Source: Pseudarthrobacter sp. NIBRBAC000502770
GTDB taxonomy: Bacteria; Actinomycetota; Actinomycetes; Actinomycetales; Micrococcaceae
NCBI RefSeq assembly: GCF_006517815.1
Contig: NZ_CP041198.1
Coordinates: forward strand, 1,550,001-1,614,000
DNA length: 64,000 bases
Direction: 5' to 3'
Shown: positions 31,520 to 41,829 of the stretch, in pieces
Layout: every line of letters begins with the position of its first letter
Position numbering within the stretch: position 1 is the first letter of the stretch
Notes under the pieces: model-generated
What the model was told of the DNA's origin: nothing
The model's database searches: none
What the model saw: only the letters and a program-made list of their open reading frames with translations
Made by a program: the position numbers and the translations under genes

Positions 31520-32143
31520 TCAGTCTTCCGGTTCGCCCAAGCCGCGGGCCGCCAGCGCCTCACCTGTTTGGCGGGCGTACGCCACGGATGTGATGAAGAC
31601 CGGCAGGACCAGTGCGCGGGGGTTGCGCTCCAGTCCCCGGGCCCTGGCGGAGTCGCGCACGTCAGCGAAGGTGCCTGCGATGAAGGGAATGCTGCGGAGC
31701 ATGATGCCGATGGTCAGCGCGAAGCGTTCGGGATCGGCGCCGAACCTTTTGAAGGGCCGCGCCAGGTGGACCACGCCGTCCAGGAGCCGCTGGATCGGCG
31801 TGGTCGCGGTCAGCAGGGATGCTGCCACGACGCAGACCAGGATGTTCAGCACGATCCGGCCCGCTGTGGGTCCGCCCAGCTGCCACCACTGGAAGAGGCC
31901 AATGACCAGGAGCACGGGGGCCAGTGGGCGGACGGCGTGCCACAGCCGGCGCGCCCCGGCGCCCGTGGCGAGGAACAGGCCGCAGAGCAGGGCCAGGACA
32001 CCTGCGGAGATGCGCCAGTCGACGATGAGGAAGGAAAGCAGTCCACAGCCGATGACCAGGAGGAACTTCAGCGCCAGCGGTGCCCGGTGGACCAGTGAGG
32101 TACCGGGCACGTAGTTGGCCAGGAGGAAGCCGTGGCCCCTCAC
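31520..32143 (-). CDS. bioN: ECF transporter T component (BioN-like)
   Basis: 207 residues from GTG 32143, which overlaps the bioM stop (GTGA); the open frame extends to 32185 but that start is not coupled. Hydrophobic, with about five membrane segments. The EcfT signature for coupling to the ATPase is in the region SARARGLERNP (Ala-Arg-Gly motif) and the later AARGLG. Together with bioM and bioY it forms an energy-coupling-factor importer for biotin. Last gene of the bioY-bioM-bioN operon. Confidence 0.88.
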   Translation of the reverse strand: MRGHGFLLANYVPGTSLVHRAPLALKFLLVIGCGLLSFLIVDWRISAGVLALLCGLFLATGAGARRLWHAVRPLAPVLLVIGLFQWWQLGGPTAGRIVLNILVCVVAASLLTATTPIQRLLDGVVHLARPFKRFGADPERFALTIGIMLRSIPFIAGTFADVRDSARARGLERNPRALVLPVFITSVAYARQTGEALAARGLGEPED

Positions 32144-32871
32144 GTGGAATCCCGCCCTGTGGCGTCCAATCCCTGAAGGCACCATGAGCGGTAGGCCGCC
32201 ACGGCCTCCGCCGGGGCGCCGTCGAAAGCCACGCGGCCCTGCTCGATGACCAGGACCCGGTCCATGTCCAGGGCCAGGTCAAGGTCGTGGGTGGACATGA
32301 TGATTTGCTGGTCCAGGTGCGCCAGAGTCCTGCGGAGCAGCTCGCGGTTGCGCAGGTCCAGGAGGGTGGAGGGCTCGTCCAGCACCAGCACCCGGGGGTT
32401 TACCGCCAGCACGGCGGCGAGCGCCATCAGTTGCCGCTCGCCGCCGGACAGCTCGTAGATGCTTTGGTCCGCCAGGTTCAGCAGGCCCAGGCGTTCGAGG
32501 GCTTGTTCCGCCAGGTGCCGCCGTTCCGTACCGTTCTTGGTTGAACGGCGGAGGGACAGTTCGACGTCTTCCCGGCCGGTGGGCATCACCAGCTGGGACA
32601 GGGGATCGGTGAAGACGAAGCCCACGTTGCGCCTGACCTTCCGGACGGCACCCACAGTGTCGTCGCCGTCGACCGTGACGGTGCCGCTGGAGGGCTGGAT
32701 GAGTCCGTTGACGAGGCGCAGCAGCGTGGATTTGCCCGATCCGTTGGCGCCAATGACGCCCACCCGGGCTTCGTCCAGCCTGAGGCTTACTGCGTCCAGG
32801 AGGACCTTGGGCTGCGGGGAGTCCTCGCTTTCGACGGCGACACGCACCTGGTCGAACGTTACTGCCGGCAT
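32140..32871 (-). CDS. bioM: ECF transporter ATP-binding protein (BioM-like)
   Basis: 243 residues. Walker A is GANGSGKSTLLRLV, signature LSGGERQLMALAAVL, Walker B VLVLDEPSTLLDLRN and H-loop STHDLDLA. It powers the biotin ECF importer. It lies 9 nt after bioY and overlaps bioN by 4 nt, so the three are probably translated in concert. A dedicated (group I) ECF module is suggested by the three-gene set. Confidence 0.92.
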   Translation of the reverse strand: MPAVTFDQVRVAVESEDSPQPKVLLDAVSLRLDEARVGVIGANGSGKSTLLRLVNGLIQPSSGTVTVDGDDTVGAVRKVRRNVGFVFTDPLSQLVMPTGREDVELSLRRSTKNGTERRHLAEQALERLGLLNLADQSIYELSGGERQLMALAAVLAVNPRVLVLDEPSTLLDLRNRELLRRTLAHLDQQIIMSTHDLDLALDMDRVLVIEQGRVAFDGAPAEAVAAYRSWCLQGLDATGRDST

Positions 32872-32880
32872 GCGTAGTCC

Positions 32881-33525
32881 CTAGGCGCTTCGGGTGGGTT
32901 GGGTGCGGCGGCGGACGCGGCGGACCAGGACATCGGGGAACGCCCGGTGGAGGGCGACGGCGACGGCGGCGGCCAGGAGGTTCTTGATGATGTCTCCCGG
33001 GTAGAAGACCAGGTCGCTAAGGAAGGCCTGCTCCAGCGTGGCCTTGGAGTTGAGGGCAATTCCCAGGACGCCCAGCGTATGCACGAAGACGATGCTGGTG
33101 GCCGTGGCGGCCAGGAAGAACCACAGGGCGCGGGCTTTCGTGGTCCGGCGGATGACCACAGTCGCCAGCCAACCCACTGCCGCGGCGGCGATGGGGAAGG
33201 CGATGATGTAGCCGGCCGAAGGCCCCGCGAGGATGGCCAGGCCGCTGCGGCCCTGGCTGAAGATGGGCAGGCCGGCCAGCCCCAGGAGGGTGTAAAGTCC
33301 GACGGCGGCGGATCCGCGGGCGGGCCCCAGCACCAGGCCGGTGAGCATCACGGCCAGGGTCTGGAAGGTGATGGGGACGCCGAAGCCGTTCAGGGCCAGT
33401 CCCGGCACCAGTGCGGCGCCGGCCACGAGGGCGGCGAAGACGGCGACTAGGCCAAGGTCGGTGCCGTTCCAGCGCCGGCGCTCCGTCCGCTTGCTGGTTT
33501 CTGTGGTGGTCTCGGTGTTGCTCAT
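32881..33525 (-). CDS. bioY: Biotin transporter substrate-binding component BioY
   Basis: 214 residues from ATG 33525, with GACAGGACC upstream; the frame is open to 33549. Six hydrophobic segments; BioY markers include ALNGFGVPITFQTLAVMLTG and GLAGLPIFSQGRSGLAILAGPSAGY-like text (GLPIF...GPSAGYI). BioY is the high-affinity biotin-binding membrane protein. First gene of the operon, and preceded by a candidate operator. Confidence 0.95.
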   Translation of the reverse strand: MSNTETTTETSKRTERRRWNGTDLGLVAVFAALVAGAALVPGLALNGFGVPITFQTLAVMLTGLVLGPARGSAAVGLYTLLGLAGLPIFSQGRSGLAILAGPSAGYIIAFPIAAAAVGWLATVVIRRTTKARALWFFLAATATSIVFVHTLGVLGIALNSKATLEQAFLSDLVFYPGDIIKNLLAAAVAVALHRAFPDVLVRRVRRRTQPTRSA

Positions 33526-33541
33526 GGCGGTCCTGTCGGGG

Positions 33542-33566
33542 TTGTACAAGCGGAATCTAATGTACA
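33542..33566 (-). promoter_or_regulatory. Candidate operator upstream of bioY (two TGTACA boxes)
   Basis: Two TGTACA palindromes (in TTGTACAA at 33542-33549 and TGTACA at 33561-33566) have centres 18 bp apart, just 17-41 nt before the bioY start. Biotin-operon repressors such as BirA bind spaced half-sites in this position. TAGATT between the boxes on the minus strand might be a -10. Inference from symmetry and location only. Confidence 0.4.
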
Positions 33567-33713
33567 GCCGACGCTACCGGCGCGAAACGGGGACCATTTT
33601 GTAGGGGTCCTACTAAGGGAGGGCGTGGGCGCTTTTGGGTGGGCACAAAGGGGACCGGACATGAACTGCGCGGGTCTATGCAACGGCCGGAGAGTCGGGG
33701 GAGACTGGGCGCC

Positions 33714-34277
33714 ATGCGCAAGCTGACCTTCGCCATGAACCTGAGCGTCGACGGCTACATAGCCGCACCCGGCGGCGACATTGGCTGGAGCGTACCGGGC
33801 GACGAGTTGTTCCAGTGGTGGTCCGACCGGGTGGGGGCCACGGGCCTGGCGCTGTACGGGCGCAGGCTGTGGGAGACCATGAGCCCGCACTGGCCCACCG
33901 CCGACCAACAGCCTGGGACCACACCGGCTGAGATCGAATTTGCCCGGCGCTGGCGGGACATGCCGAAGGTGGTGTTCTCCTCGACCCTCAGCGCCGTAGA
34001 CTGGAATGCCCGCCTGGTCACCGGTGACGCGGTCACCGAGATCACCCGGCTCAAGGGCGAAGACGGCGGCCCGATGGACATTGGCGGAGCCACGCTCGCC
34101 GCAGCGGCCATGCGGGCCGGGTTGATCGACGAGTACGTGACCGTCACCCATCCGGTCCTGGTGGGCGGCGGCAAACCCTTCTTTACAGCCCTGGACACCT
34201 GGGTGAACCTGACGTTGGTGGACACGAGGGCATTTCCCAACGGCGTAGTCATGACGGAGTACCGGACCAGGCGCTGA
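33714..34277 (+). CDS. Dihydrofolate reductase/RibD C-terminal domain family protein
   Basis: 187 residues from ATG 33714. The start KLTFAMNLSVDGYIAAPGG is typical of stand-alone RibD_C reductases, and MDIGGATLAAAAMRAGLIDEY followed by HPVLVGGGKPFF is the conserved C-terminal half. These proteins bind NADPH, but most have no known substrate. It stands alone between bioY (divergent) and the VOC gene 48 nt downstream. Confidence 0.88.
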   Translation: MRKLTFAMNLSVDGYIAAPGGDIGWSVPGDELFQWWSDRVGATGLALYGRRLWETMSPHWPTADQQPGTTPAEIEFARRWRDMPKVVFSSTLSAVDWNARLVTGDAVTEITRLKGEDGGPMDIGGATLAAAAMRAGLIDEYVTVTHPVLVGGGKPFFTALDTWVNLTLVDTRAFPNGVVMTEYRTRR

Positions 34278-34325
34278 CCCTCCGTTGCTGTCCTGCACGA
34301 TCCCCGCCTTGGTACCCTGTGGCGC

Positions 34326-34763
34326 ATGCCCATCAAACTCGAAAACGTAGGCATCGCCGTCCGCGACCTGGAAGCGGCCATCGCTTTCTTCACCGACCTC
34401 GGTCTCACTGTGGTGGGCCGGCAGACCGTGAGCGGGGAATGGGCCGACACCGCCGTCGGACTCGACGGCAACCACGCCAGGATCGCCATGCTCCAGACCC
34501 CGGACGGCGCCGGCCGCCTCGAACTGTTCGAATACATCCACCCCGACGCGATCGAAACTGGGCCCACCCGGCCCAACGAAATCGGAATGCACCGCGTCGC
34601 CTTCTCCGTCGACGACATCGGGCAGGCCCTCGAGACTGCCGCAAGGCACGGCTGCCACCCGCTGCGCGGCGTGGCCACCTATGAAGACGCCTACAAGCTC
34701 AGTTACGTCCGGGGTCCCAGCGGCATCATTGTGATGCTTGCCGAGGACCTGACAAAGGGCTGA
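34326..34763 (+). CDS. VOC-family (glyoxalase-like) protein
   Basis: 145 residues made of two beta-alpha-beta-beta-beta units (starting KLENVGIAVRDLEAAIAFF and IGMHRVAFSVDDIGQAL). Possible metal ligands are Glu in LELFEYI and the His in GMHRVAF. Such proteins include glyoxalases, dioxygenases and resistance proteins; nothing here tells which. It is co-directional with the RibD-like gene. Confidence 0.85.
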   Translation: MPIKLENVGIAVRDLEAAIAFFTDLGLTVVGRQTVSGEWADTAVGLDGNHARIAMLQTPDGAGRLELFEYIHPDAIETGPTRPNEIGMHRVAFSVDDIGQALETAARHGCHPLRGVATYEDAYKLSYVRGPSGIIVMLAEDLTKG

Positions 34764-34859
34764 GCCCGCCGGCCGGCTGCAATATACTCCGAACATGCCC
34801 ATCACGCACCCAACCCTCAATGCTCAACGCCCTGACCACAAGACCCTCGGGGGCCGGCC

Positions 34860-35867
34860 TTGAGCGGCGGCCTCGTAGCCCTTCTGGATGACGTGGCAGC
34901 CTTGGCCCGCATAGCGGCAGCATCGGTGGATGACGTGGCAGCCGGCGCCGCGAAGGCTGGTGCCAAGGCGGCCGGCGTCGTCATCGACGACGCCGCGGTC
35001 ACCCCGCAGTACGTCTCAGGGGCGGACCCGTCCCGTGAACTGCCGATGATCAAGAAGATCTTCTGGGGTTCCATCCGCAACAAGCTCCTGATCATCCTGC
35101 CCGCGCTGCTGCTTATCAGCGCCTTCATCCCCTGGATCATTCCGTTCATTCTCATGCTCGGCGGCACCTACCTCTGCTACGAGGGCGCCGAGAAGGTCTG
35201 GCATAAGCTCCGCGGCGGCCACCACGAGGAAGACGAAGCCCCGGCGGTGGAACGCGGGCACGATGCCGAGGCCAAGGTGGTCAAGGGCGCGATCACCACC
35301 GACTTCATCCTGTCCTGCGAGATCATGGTCATCTCCATGAACGAGGTGGCCACCGAATCCATCTGGGTCCGCGCGTTCATCCTGGTCCTGGTGGCGTTCG
35401 CCATCACGGTGCTCGTGTACGGCGCCGTCGCGCTCATCGTCAAAATGGACGACATCGGCGTGCACCTGGTGGGCAAGGATTCTCCCCGCTCCAAGCGCCT
35501 CGGAAGGTTGCTGGTCACCGGAATGCCCGCCGTGCTGGCCACCATCACGTTCGTGGGAACCATCGCCATGCTCTGGGTCGGCGGCCACATCATGCTGCAG
35601 GGCGCGCACGACCTCGGCTGGCACGCACCCTATGACCTGGTCCATGGGATTGAGCACCCGGTGGCGGGCGTTGCCGTCGTCGGCGGTCTTTTAGCTTGGC
35701 TCGTCAACACCCTTTGCTCAACCGTCGTCGGCCTCGCCTGGGGCCTCATAGTGCTGGCAGTGGTCGGCCCGATCCTGAAGGTGCTGCCGTTCGGCAAGGC
35801 AAAAGGCGGGCACAGCGAGTCTGCCGCGCCCGCCCCGAACGGTGCGCCCGACGAACACCATGCCTGA
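34860..35867 (+). CDS. DUF808 family inner-membrane protein
   Basis: 335 residues from a TTG start that gives the family N-terminus SGGLVALLDDVAALARIAAAS. Several hydrophobic segments occur (around residues 68-95, 155-200, 215-245 and 265-315). The family (E. coli YedI) is widespread and has no known function. The C-terminus is a polar tail rich in His and Ala. TATACT at 34783-34788 may be its -10. A 22-codon frame (34795-34863) ends over the TTG. Confidence 0.88.
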   Translation: MSGGLVALLDDVAALARIAAASVDDVAAGAAKAGAKAAGVVIDDAAVTPQYVSGADPSRELPMIKKIFWGSIRNKLLIILPALLLISAFIPWIIPFILMLGGTYLCYEGAEKVWHKLRGGHHEEDEAPAVERGHDAEAKVVKGAITTDFILSCEIMVISMNEVATESIWVRAFILVLVAFAITVLVYGAVALIVKMDDIGVHLVGKDSPRSKRLGRLLVTGMPAVLATITFVGTIAMLWVGGHIMLQGAHDLGWHAPYDLVHGIEHPVAGVAVVGGLLAWLVNTLCSTVVGLAWGLIVLAVVGPILKVLPFGKAKGGHSESAAPAPNGAPDEHHA

Positions 35868-35891
35868 CAGCTGCCGCAGCCGGTGCGCGTT

Positions 35892-36956
35892 TCAGAACGC
35901 GTAACGGATGCGGCAGTACGGCGTGATTTCCTCAATGAGCGCGGTCAACTGCGCCACATAGCCAGCCTTTGCCCGTGACCGGTAGCGAACGTTGTTGAAT
36001 CCGTTGGAGGACGTCTTTGACTCCTGGAGGCCGGGACGCCACAGAACCTTTTCAGCCTGCGGATGCCAGCCCAGGTTGACCTCATGCAACTGCTCGTTGT
36101 GGGTCAGGAAAATGACCTCCGCCGCGAGTTGGGCCTTGGCTGCCCCGGTCAAGGTCGCGTCGAGCTGGCGGAGAAGTTCTTCCCAGTCGGCCAGCCAGGT
36201 GTCGGTGATGATGACGGGGGAGAAGTTCACGTGCACTTCGTAGCCCGCGTCGACGAAGTCGTTAATCGCTGCGATCCGTTCCGCCACCGGCGACGTCCGG
36301 ACGTCAATGGACCTGGCCAGGTCCGCCGGCATCAGGGAGAAGCGGATCCGGGTGTGGCCGCCATGGTCCCATGCCAGCATCTCCGGGTTGACGAACTTGG
36401 TGGCGAAGGACAGCCTGGCGTTGGGCAGTTCGCGGAAGAGCCCCACAAGCTCCTGGACGTTGGGGCTGATCAGTGCATCCACCGAGCAATCGCTGTTCTC
36501 GCCGATGTCGTATACCCACAGTTCCGGGTCGCACTGGTTGGGCTCCAGCTTGAGCCCCTGGCGGGTGGCGTGCCGCTCAAGGGTCGCCGCGATCTGGTCG
36601 ATATTGGCGAACACCGTAATTGGATTGCTGTAACCCTTGTGCCGCGGAACGTAGCAGTAGGCGCACGCCATCGCGCAGCCGTTCGCTGTGGAAGGCGCAA
36701 TGAAATCCGCCGAACGGCCATTCGGTTTGACGGTCAGCGACTTTTTGATCCCCAGGACCAGCGCTTCCGTTTTGATCCGTGACCAGCGCGGCACGTTGGT
36801 TTCGTCACCATGCAGGTCCGGGATGTTCCAGTGGCTGTCCACCAATACGACGTCGGCTCCGGGCCAGCGCGCGAGAATCTGCTGGCCACGTGGCAGCTCC
36901 AGGGCGGCCGGCTGTGCGTAGATACGCCGGATCTGCAGCAGCCGATCGAATTCCAT
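35892..36956 (-). CDS. Spore photoproduct lyase-family radical SAM protein
   Basis: 354 residues. The radical SAM cluster motif is C94-x3-C98-x2-C101 in NGCAMACAYCYVPRHKGY. Downstream text such as WVYDIGENSDCSVDAL, SFATKFVN and VHVNFSPVI matches the SplB group. SplB repairs the thymine dimer in spores, but this organism type does not form spores, so a different DNA lesion or another substrate is likely. It is convergent with the DUF808 gene (24-nt gap). Confidence 0.85.
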   Translation of the reverse strand: MEFDRLLQIRRIYAQPAALELPRGQQILARWPGADVVLVDSHWNIPDLHGDETNVPRWSRIKTEALVLGIKKSLTVKPNGRSADFIAPSTANGCAMACAYCYVPRHKGYSNPITVFANIDQIAATLERHATRQGLKLEPNQCDPELWVYDIGENSDCSVDALISPNVQELVGLFRELPNARLSFATKFVNPEMLAWDHGGHTRIRFSLMPADLARSIDVRTSPVAERIAAINDFVDAGYEVHVNFSPVIITDTWLADWEELLRQLDATLTGAAKAQLAAEVIFLTHNEQLHEVNLGWHPQAEKVLWRPGLQESKTSSNGFNNVRYRSRAKAGYVAQLTALIEEITPYCRIRYAF

Positions 36957-37166
36957 GACCCCATTCTGCTTGAACCCTGGCGGCGGCGTCCCCGGTTAAG
37001 CCCTCGGCACCATCGCCGTACAGCCGGGAGTTTCTGCTGCTGAAACCGGCCCGGTCCGCCGGACGGTAGACTGAAGTGTGCCGTTTTCCGGCCACTCTGC
37101 CCCAGCGTCCCGTCGCACACACTGCGCGGACCGTGGCGTTCCCTGTTGTGAAAGGCCTTACCTGCT

Positions 37167-38765
37167 GTGATTACTGTCCAGGATCTTGAACTGCGCGCCG
37201 GTGCCCGGCTCCTCATGGACCAGGTGAGCTTCCGCATCGATAAAGGGGACAAGATCGGCCTGGTGGGCCGAAACGGCGCGGGCAAGACCACCCTGACCCG
37301 TGTCCTCGCGGGTGAAGGCCTGCCAGCCGCCGGCAAGGTGACCCGCAGCGGCGAAATCGGCTACCTGCCCCAGGATCCGCGCACCCCGGACATGGAACAG
37401 CTAGCGCGGGACCGCATCCTTTCCGCCCGCGGCCTGGACGTCGTCGTCGGCAAACTGCGCAAGGCGCATGACGAAATGGCGAGCGATGACGCCGACGTCC
37501 AGCGCAAGGCCATGAACCGGTATGACCGGCTGGAGTCCGAGTTCCTCGCCGCGGGCGGTTACGCGGCGGAGGCCGAGGCGGCGTCGATCTGTTCCAACCT
37601 TGCCCTGCCGGACCGGTTGCTGAACCAGCCGCTCAAGACGCTCTCCGGCGGACAGCGGCGCCGCGTGGAGCTGGCCCGCATCCTGTACTCAGATGCCGAA
37701 ACCATGCTCCTGGACGAACCGACCAACCACCTCGACGCCGATTCCATCGCCTGGCTGCGTGACTTCCTGAAGAACCACCAGGGCGGCCTAATCGTGATCA
37801 GCCACGACACCGACCTCCTGGAAGCCACCGTGAACAAGGTGTTCCTGCTGGACGCCAACCGCGCCCAGATTGATTTCTACAACATGGACTGGAAGCGCTA
37901 CCTCCTGCAGCGCGAAACGGATGAGCGCGCCCGCAAGCGTGAACGCGCCAACGCCGAAAAGAAGGCCCAGGTCCTCATGGACCAGGCCAACAAGATGCGG
38001 GCCAAGGCCACCAAGGCCGTCGCCGCGCAGAACATGGCAAAGCGTGCCGAACGGCTGCTCAGCGGCTTGGAAGCGGTTCGCGAGCAGGACCGCGTGGCAG
38101 CTTTGCGTTTCCCCGATCCGTCGCCCTGCGGCAAGACCCCCCTCACCGCGGACGGGCTCAGCAAATCCTACGGTTCCCTGGAAATCTTCACCGACGTTGA
38201 CCTGGCGATCGACCGCGGCTCCAAGGTGGTCATCCTGGGGCTTAACGGCGCCGGCAAGACCACCCTGCTGCGCATGCTCGCCGGCGTGGACGCGCCGGAC
38301 ACCGGCGAGGTCATCCCGGGCCACGGGCTCAAGGTGGGCTACTACGCCCAGGAACACGAAACCCTGGACCACGACCGCACCGTGCTGGAGAACATGCGCT
38401 CGTCCGCGCCGGACATGAAGGACGCCGAGGTCCGCGGCATCCTGGGCTCATTCCTGTTCTCCGGCGACGACGTGGACAAGCCCGCAGGCGTGCTCTCCGG
38501 CGGCGAGAAGACGCGCCTGGCCCTGGCCACCATCGTGGCCTCGAGCGCCAACGTCCTCCTCCTCGACGAGCCCACCAACAACCTGGACCCCGCCAGCCGC
38601 GCGGAAATCCTCGGCGCGCTCCGGAACTACACCGGAGCCGTCGTCCTGGTCAGCCACGACGAAGGCGCTGTCGAAGCCTTGAACCCCGAACGGGTTGTCA
38701 TGCTTCCGGACGGCGTGGAAGACCTCTGGAACGAGGACTACCTGGACCTGATCACGCTCGCCTAG
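37167..38765 (+). CDS. ABC-F family ATPase (ribosome-associated)
   Basis: 532 residues from GTG 37167. Two ATPase cassettes lie in tandem: Walker A GRNGAGKTTL and GLNGAGKTTL; signatures LSGGQRRRVELARIL and LSGGEKTRLALATIV; Walker B with DEPTNHLDA and DEPTNNLDP. Between them is the charged linker (about residues 240-310, rich in Arg/Lys/Ala) that contacts the ribosome in ABC-F proteins. No membrane segments. Likely a translation factor; whether it gives antibiotic protection is not evident. Its stop overlaps the convergent ybaK gene by 4 nt. Confidence 0.94.
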   Translation: MITVQDLELRAGARLLMDQVSFRIDKGDKIGLVGRNGAGKTTLTRVLAGEGLPAAGKVTRSGEIGYLPQDPRTPDMEQLARDRILSARGLDVVVGKLRKAHDEMASDDADVQRKAMNRYDRLESEFLAAGGYAAEAEAASICSNLALPDRLLNQPLKTLSGGQRRRVELARILYSDAETMLLDEPTNHLDADSIAWLRDFLKNHQGGLIVISHDTDLLEATVNKVFLLDANRAQIDFYNMDWKRYLLQRETDERARKRERANAEKKAQVLMDQANKMRAKATKAVAAQNMAKRAERLLSGLEAVREQDRVAALRFPDPSPCGKTPLTADGLSKSYGSLEIFTDVDLAIDRGSKVVILGLNGAGKTTLLRMLAGVDAPDTGEVIPGHGLKVGYYAQEHETLDHDRTVLENMRSSAPDMKDAEVRGILGSFLFSGDDVDKPAGVLSGGEKTRLALATIVASSANVLLLDEPTNNLDPASRAEILGALRNYTGAVVLVSHDEGAVEALNPERVVMLPDGVEDLWNEDYLDLITLA

Positions 38766-39238
38766 CGCACCGGCAGTTCCAAGGCCCCGGTCACGCGGAG
38801 CAGGTCCTGGTAGGTGATGCTGAACATCGAGTGGTGGTCACCTGCTCCAGCCCACAGCAGCCGGTGGGCCTGCAGGGTTTCGTCCAGGAGTGTCCTGATC
38901 CTCTTCGGGTGGCCTAGCGGGGCGACCCCGCCCACCTCCTGCCCGGTATGTTCCAGGACGAAGGTGGGGGAGGCCCGGCGGATCCTGCCCGTGCCGAGCC
39001 GCGAGGCAACCAGCGCCGTATCAACGCGGGCCGCACCGCTGGCCAGTATCAGCAGGGGCTCGCCGTCGAGGTCGAAGATGAGGCTGTTGGTGATGGCGGC
39101 AAGATCGCATTCCAGTGCCTGCGCCGCGGCGGCTGCCGTGGGCACACCGGCAGGAAAGGTTCGCACGGTGTCGCCGACTCCGGCCTTCACCAGCGCCGAA
39201 CGCACCACGGCGACCGGCCCGTCGTCGAACGTTGCCAT
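38762..39238 (-). CDS. YbaK/EbsC-type aminoacyl-tRNA deacylase
   Basis: 158 residues of the YbaK/ProX fold. Markers are ALECDLAAITNSLIFDLDGE with the Lys/Asn region, and EVGGVAPLGHPKRIRTLLDE. Such proteins hydrolyse mischarged tRNAs (for example Cys-tRNA-Pro) or related substrates. It is convergent with the ABC-F gene and lies 3 nt after surf1, possibly in the same transcript. Confidence 0.9.
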   Translation of the reverse strand: MATFDDGPVAVVRSALVKAGVGDTVRTFPAGVPTAAAAAQALECDLAAITNSLIFDLDGEPLLILASGAARVDTALVASRLGTGRIRRASPTFVLEHTGQEVGGVAPLGHPKRIRTLLDETLQAHRLLWAGAGDHHSMFSITYQDLLRVTGALELPVR

Positions 39239-39241
39239 CGC

Positions 39242-40120
39242 TTAGTACCCCTGTGCGTCCAGGAGGGCGTCTTCTTCTTCCTCTGCCGTCGCCTTCTTAC
39301 GCTTGCGCGGCGGTGCGGGCCGGCGCCGGGCGGCCGGGACGGCTGAGTGGACCGTTCCGTCCAGTTCCGACTCGTCCTGGTCCTCGGCATCGATCGCGGC
39401 GTTGCGTGCCTGCTGCCGCGCCGCGTAGCCGAAGCCTACGAACATCAGGACTCCGAACGCGAACCACTGCAGCGAGTAGGACAAGTGCGTCCCTTCGTCA
39501 GTGGACGGTTTGGGGAAGGATACCGGCGCATCCGCCGGCGCCGGCGTTTCCGAGGCGAGCTGGCCGTAAGCGCCCGTGAGCACGGGATAACCCAGCTGCG
39601 CGGAGTACGTGGGAAGGTCGATGGATGCCAGCTGCCCCTCAGGTGCCCCGCGCTGCAGTTCCGGCTCGCCGTGCTTCAAACGGACGACGGCGGTGACGTC
39701 ACCCGTGGGCGGGGCGGGAACGGAGTCAGGACTGCCTGGATTCCTGTTGCCGATGGGGAGCCAGCCGCGGTCGATGACCACCGTTTCGCCATTGGCGAGA
39801 CGGAACGGGACCACCACCTCGTACCCGGGCTGCCCGTTGAGCGGCCGGTTGCGGACAATCCGCTGGCCGGCGGCGTCGTAGGAGCCCTTCAGCTCCACCT
39901 GGGTCCACTCTTTGGCCGGGTCAAGCTGGATGAACTGGTCCCGCGCCTGTTCAAAGGGAATGGGAGTGGCCGAATAGTTGCTGACGACGCGGTTGATCTC
40001 GGCCAGGGTCTCGGCGCGGCGGTCCATCTGCCAGCGGCCAAGGAACACGCACGCGGTGGCAAAGACAGCCGCCAGCAGGAGGTAGCCCAGCCACTTGCTG
40101 GAAAAGAGGAAACGGTACAT
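39242..40120 (-). CDS. SURF1-family cytochrome oxidase assembly protein
   Basis: 292 residues with one hydrophobic segment at each end (about 11-29 and 225-245), the SURF1 topology. The N-terminal block has CVFLGRWQMDRRAE; the middle has NRPLNGQPGYEVVVPF and VIDRGWLPIGN, all family markers. SURF1 helps insert heme A into cytochrome oxidase, which links it to ctaA and ctaB elsewhere in the window. The C-terminal tail is basic and acidic (PAARRRPAPPRKRKK). It follows an 87-residue protein without a gap. Confidence 0.93.
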   Translation of the reverse strand: MYRFLFSSKWLGYLLLAAVFATACVFLGRWQMDRRAETLAEINRVVSNYSATPIPFEQARDQFIQLDPAKEWTQVELKGSYDAAGQRIVRNRPLNGQPGYEVVVPFRLANGETVVIDRGWLPIGNRNPGSPDSVPAPPTGDVTAVVRLKHGEPELQRGAPEGQLASIDLPTYSAQLGYPVLTGAYGQLASETPAPADAPVSFPKPSTDEGTHLSYSLQWFAFGVLMFVGFGYAARQQARNAAIDAEDQDESELDGTVHSAVPAARRRPAPPRKRKKATAEEEEDALLDAQGY

Positions 40121-41689
<1,569 letters not shown>

Positions 41690-41829
41690 CCCTTTGGCCC
41701 ACGCCGCTGCAGGAAACTAGCCCCGACGTCCTTATTTGTCGAAGTCAGACAAAGGATGTTGGCAAGGACCGCTGGCATGATGGACTGCAGACCACAACTA
41801 TTTAGATGTTTCGAACAAAGGAAGCTCGT

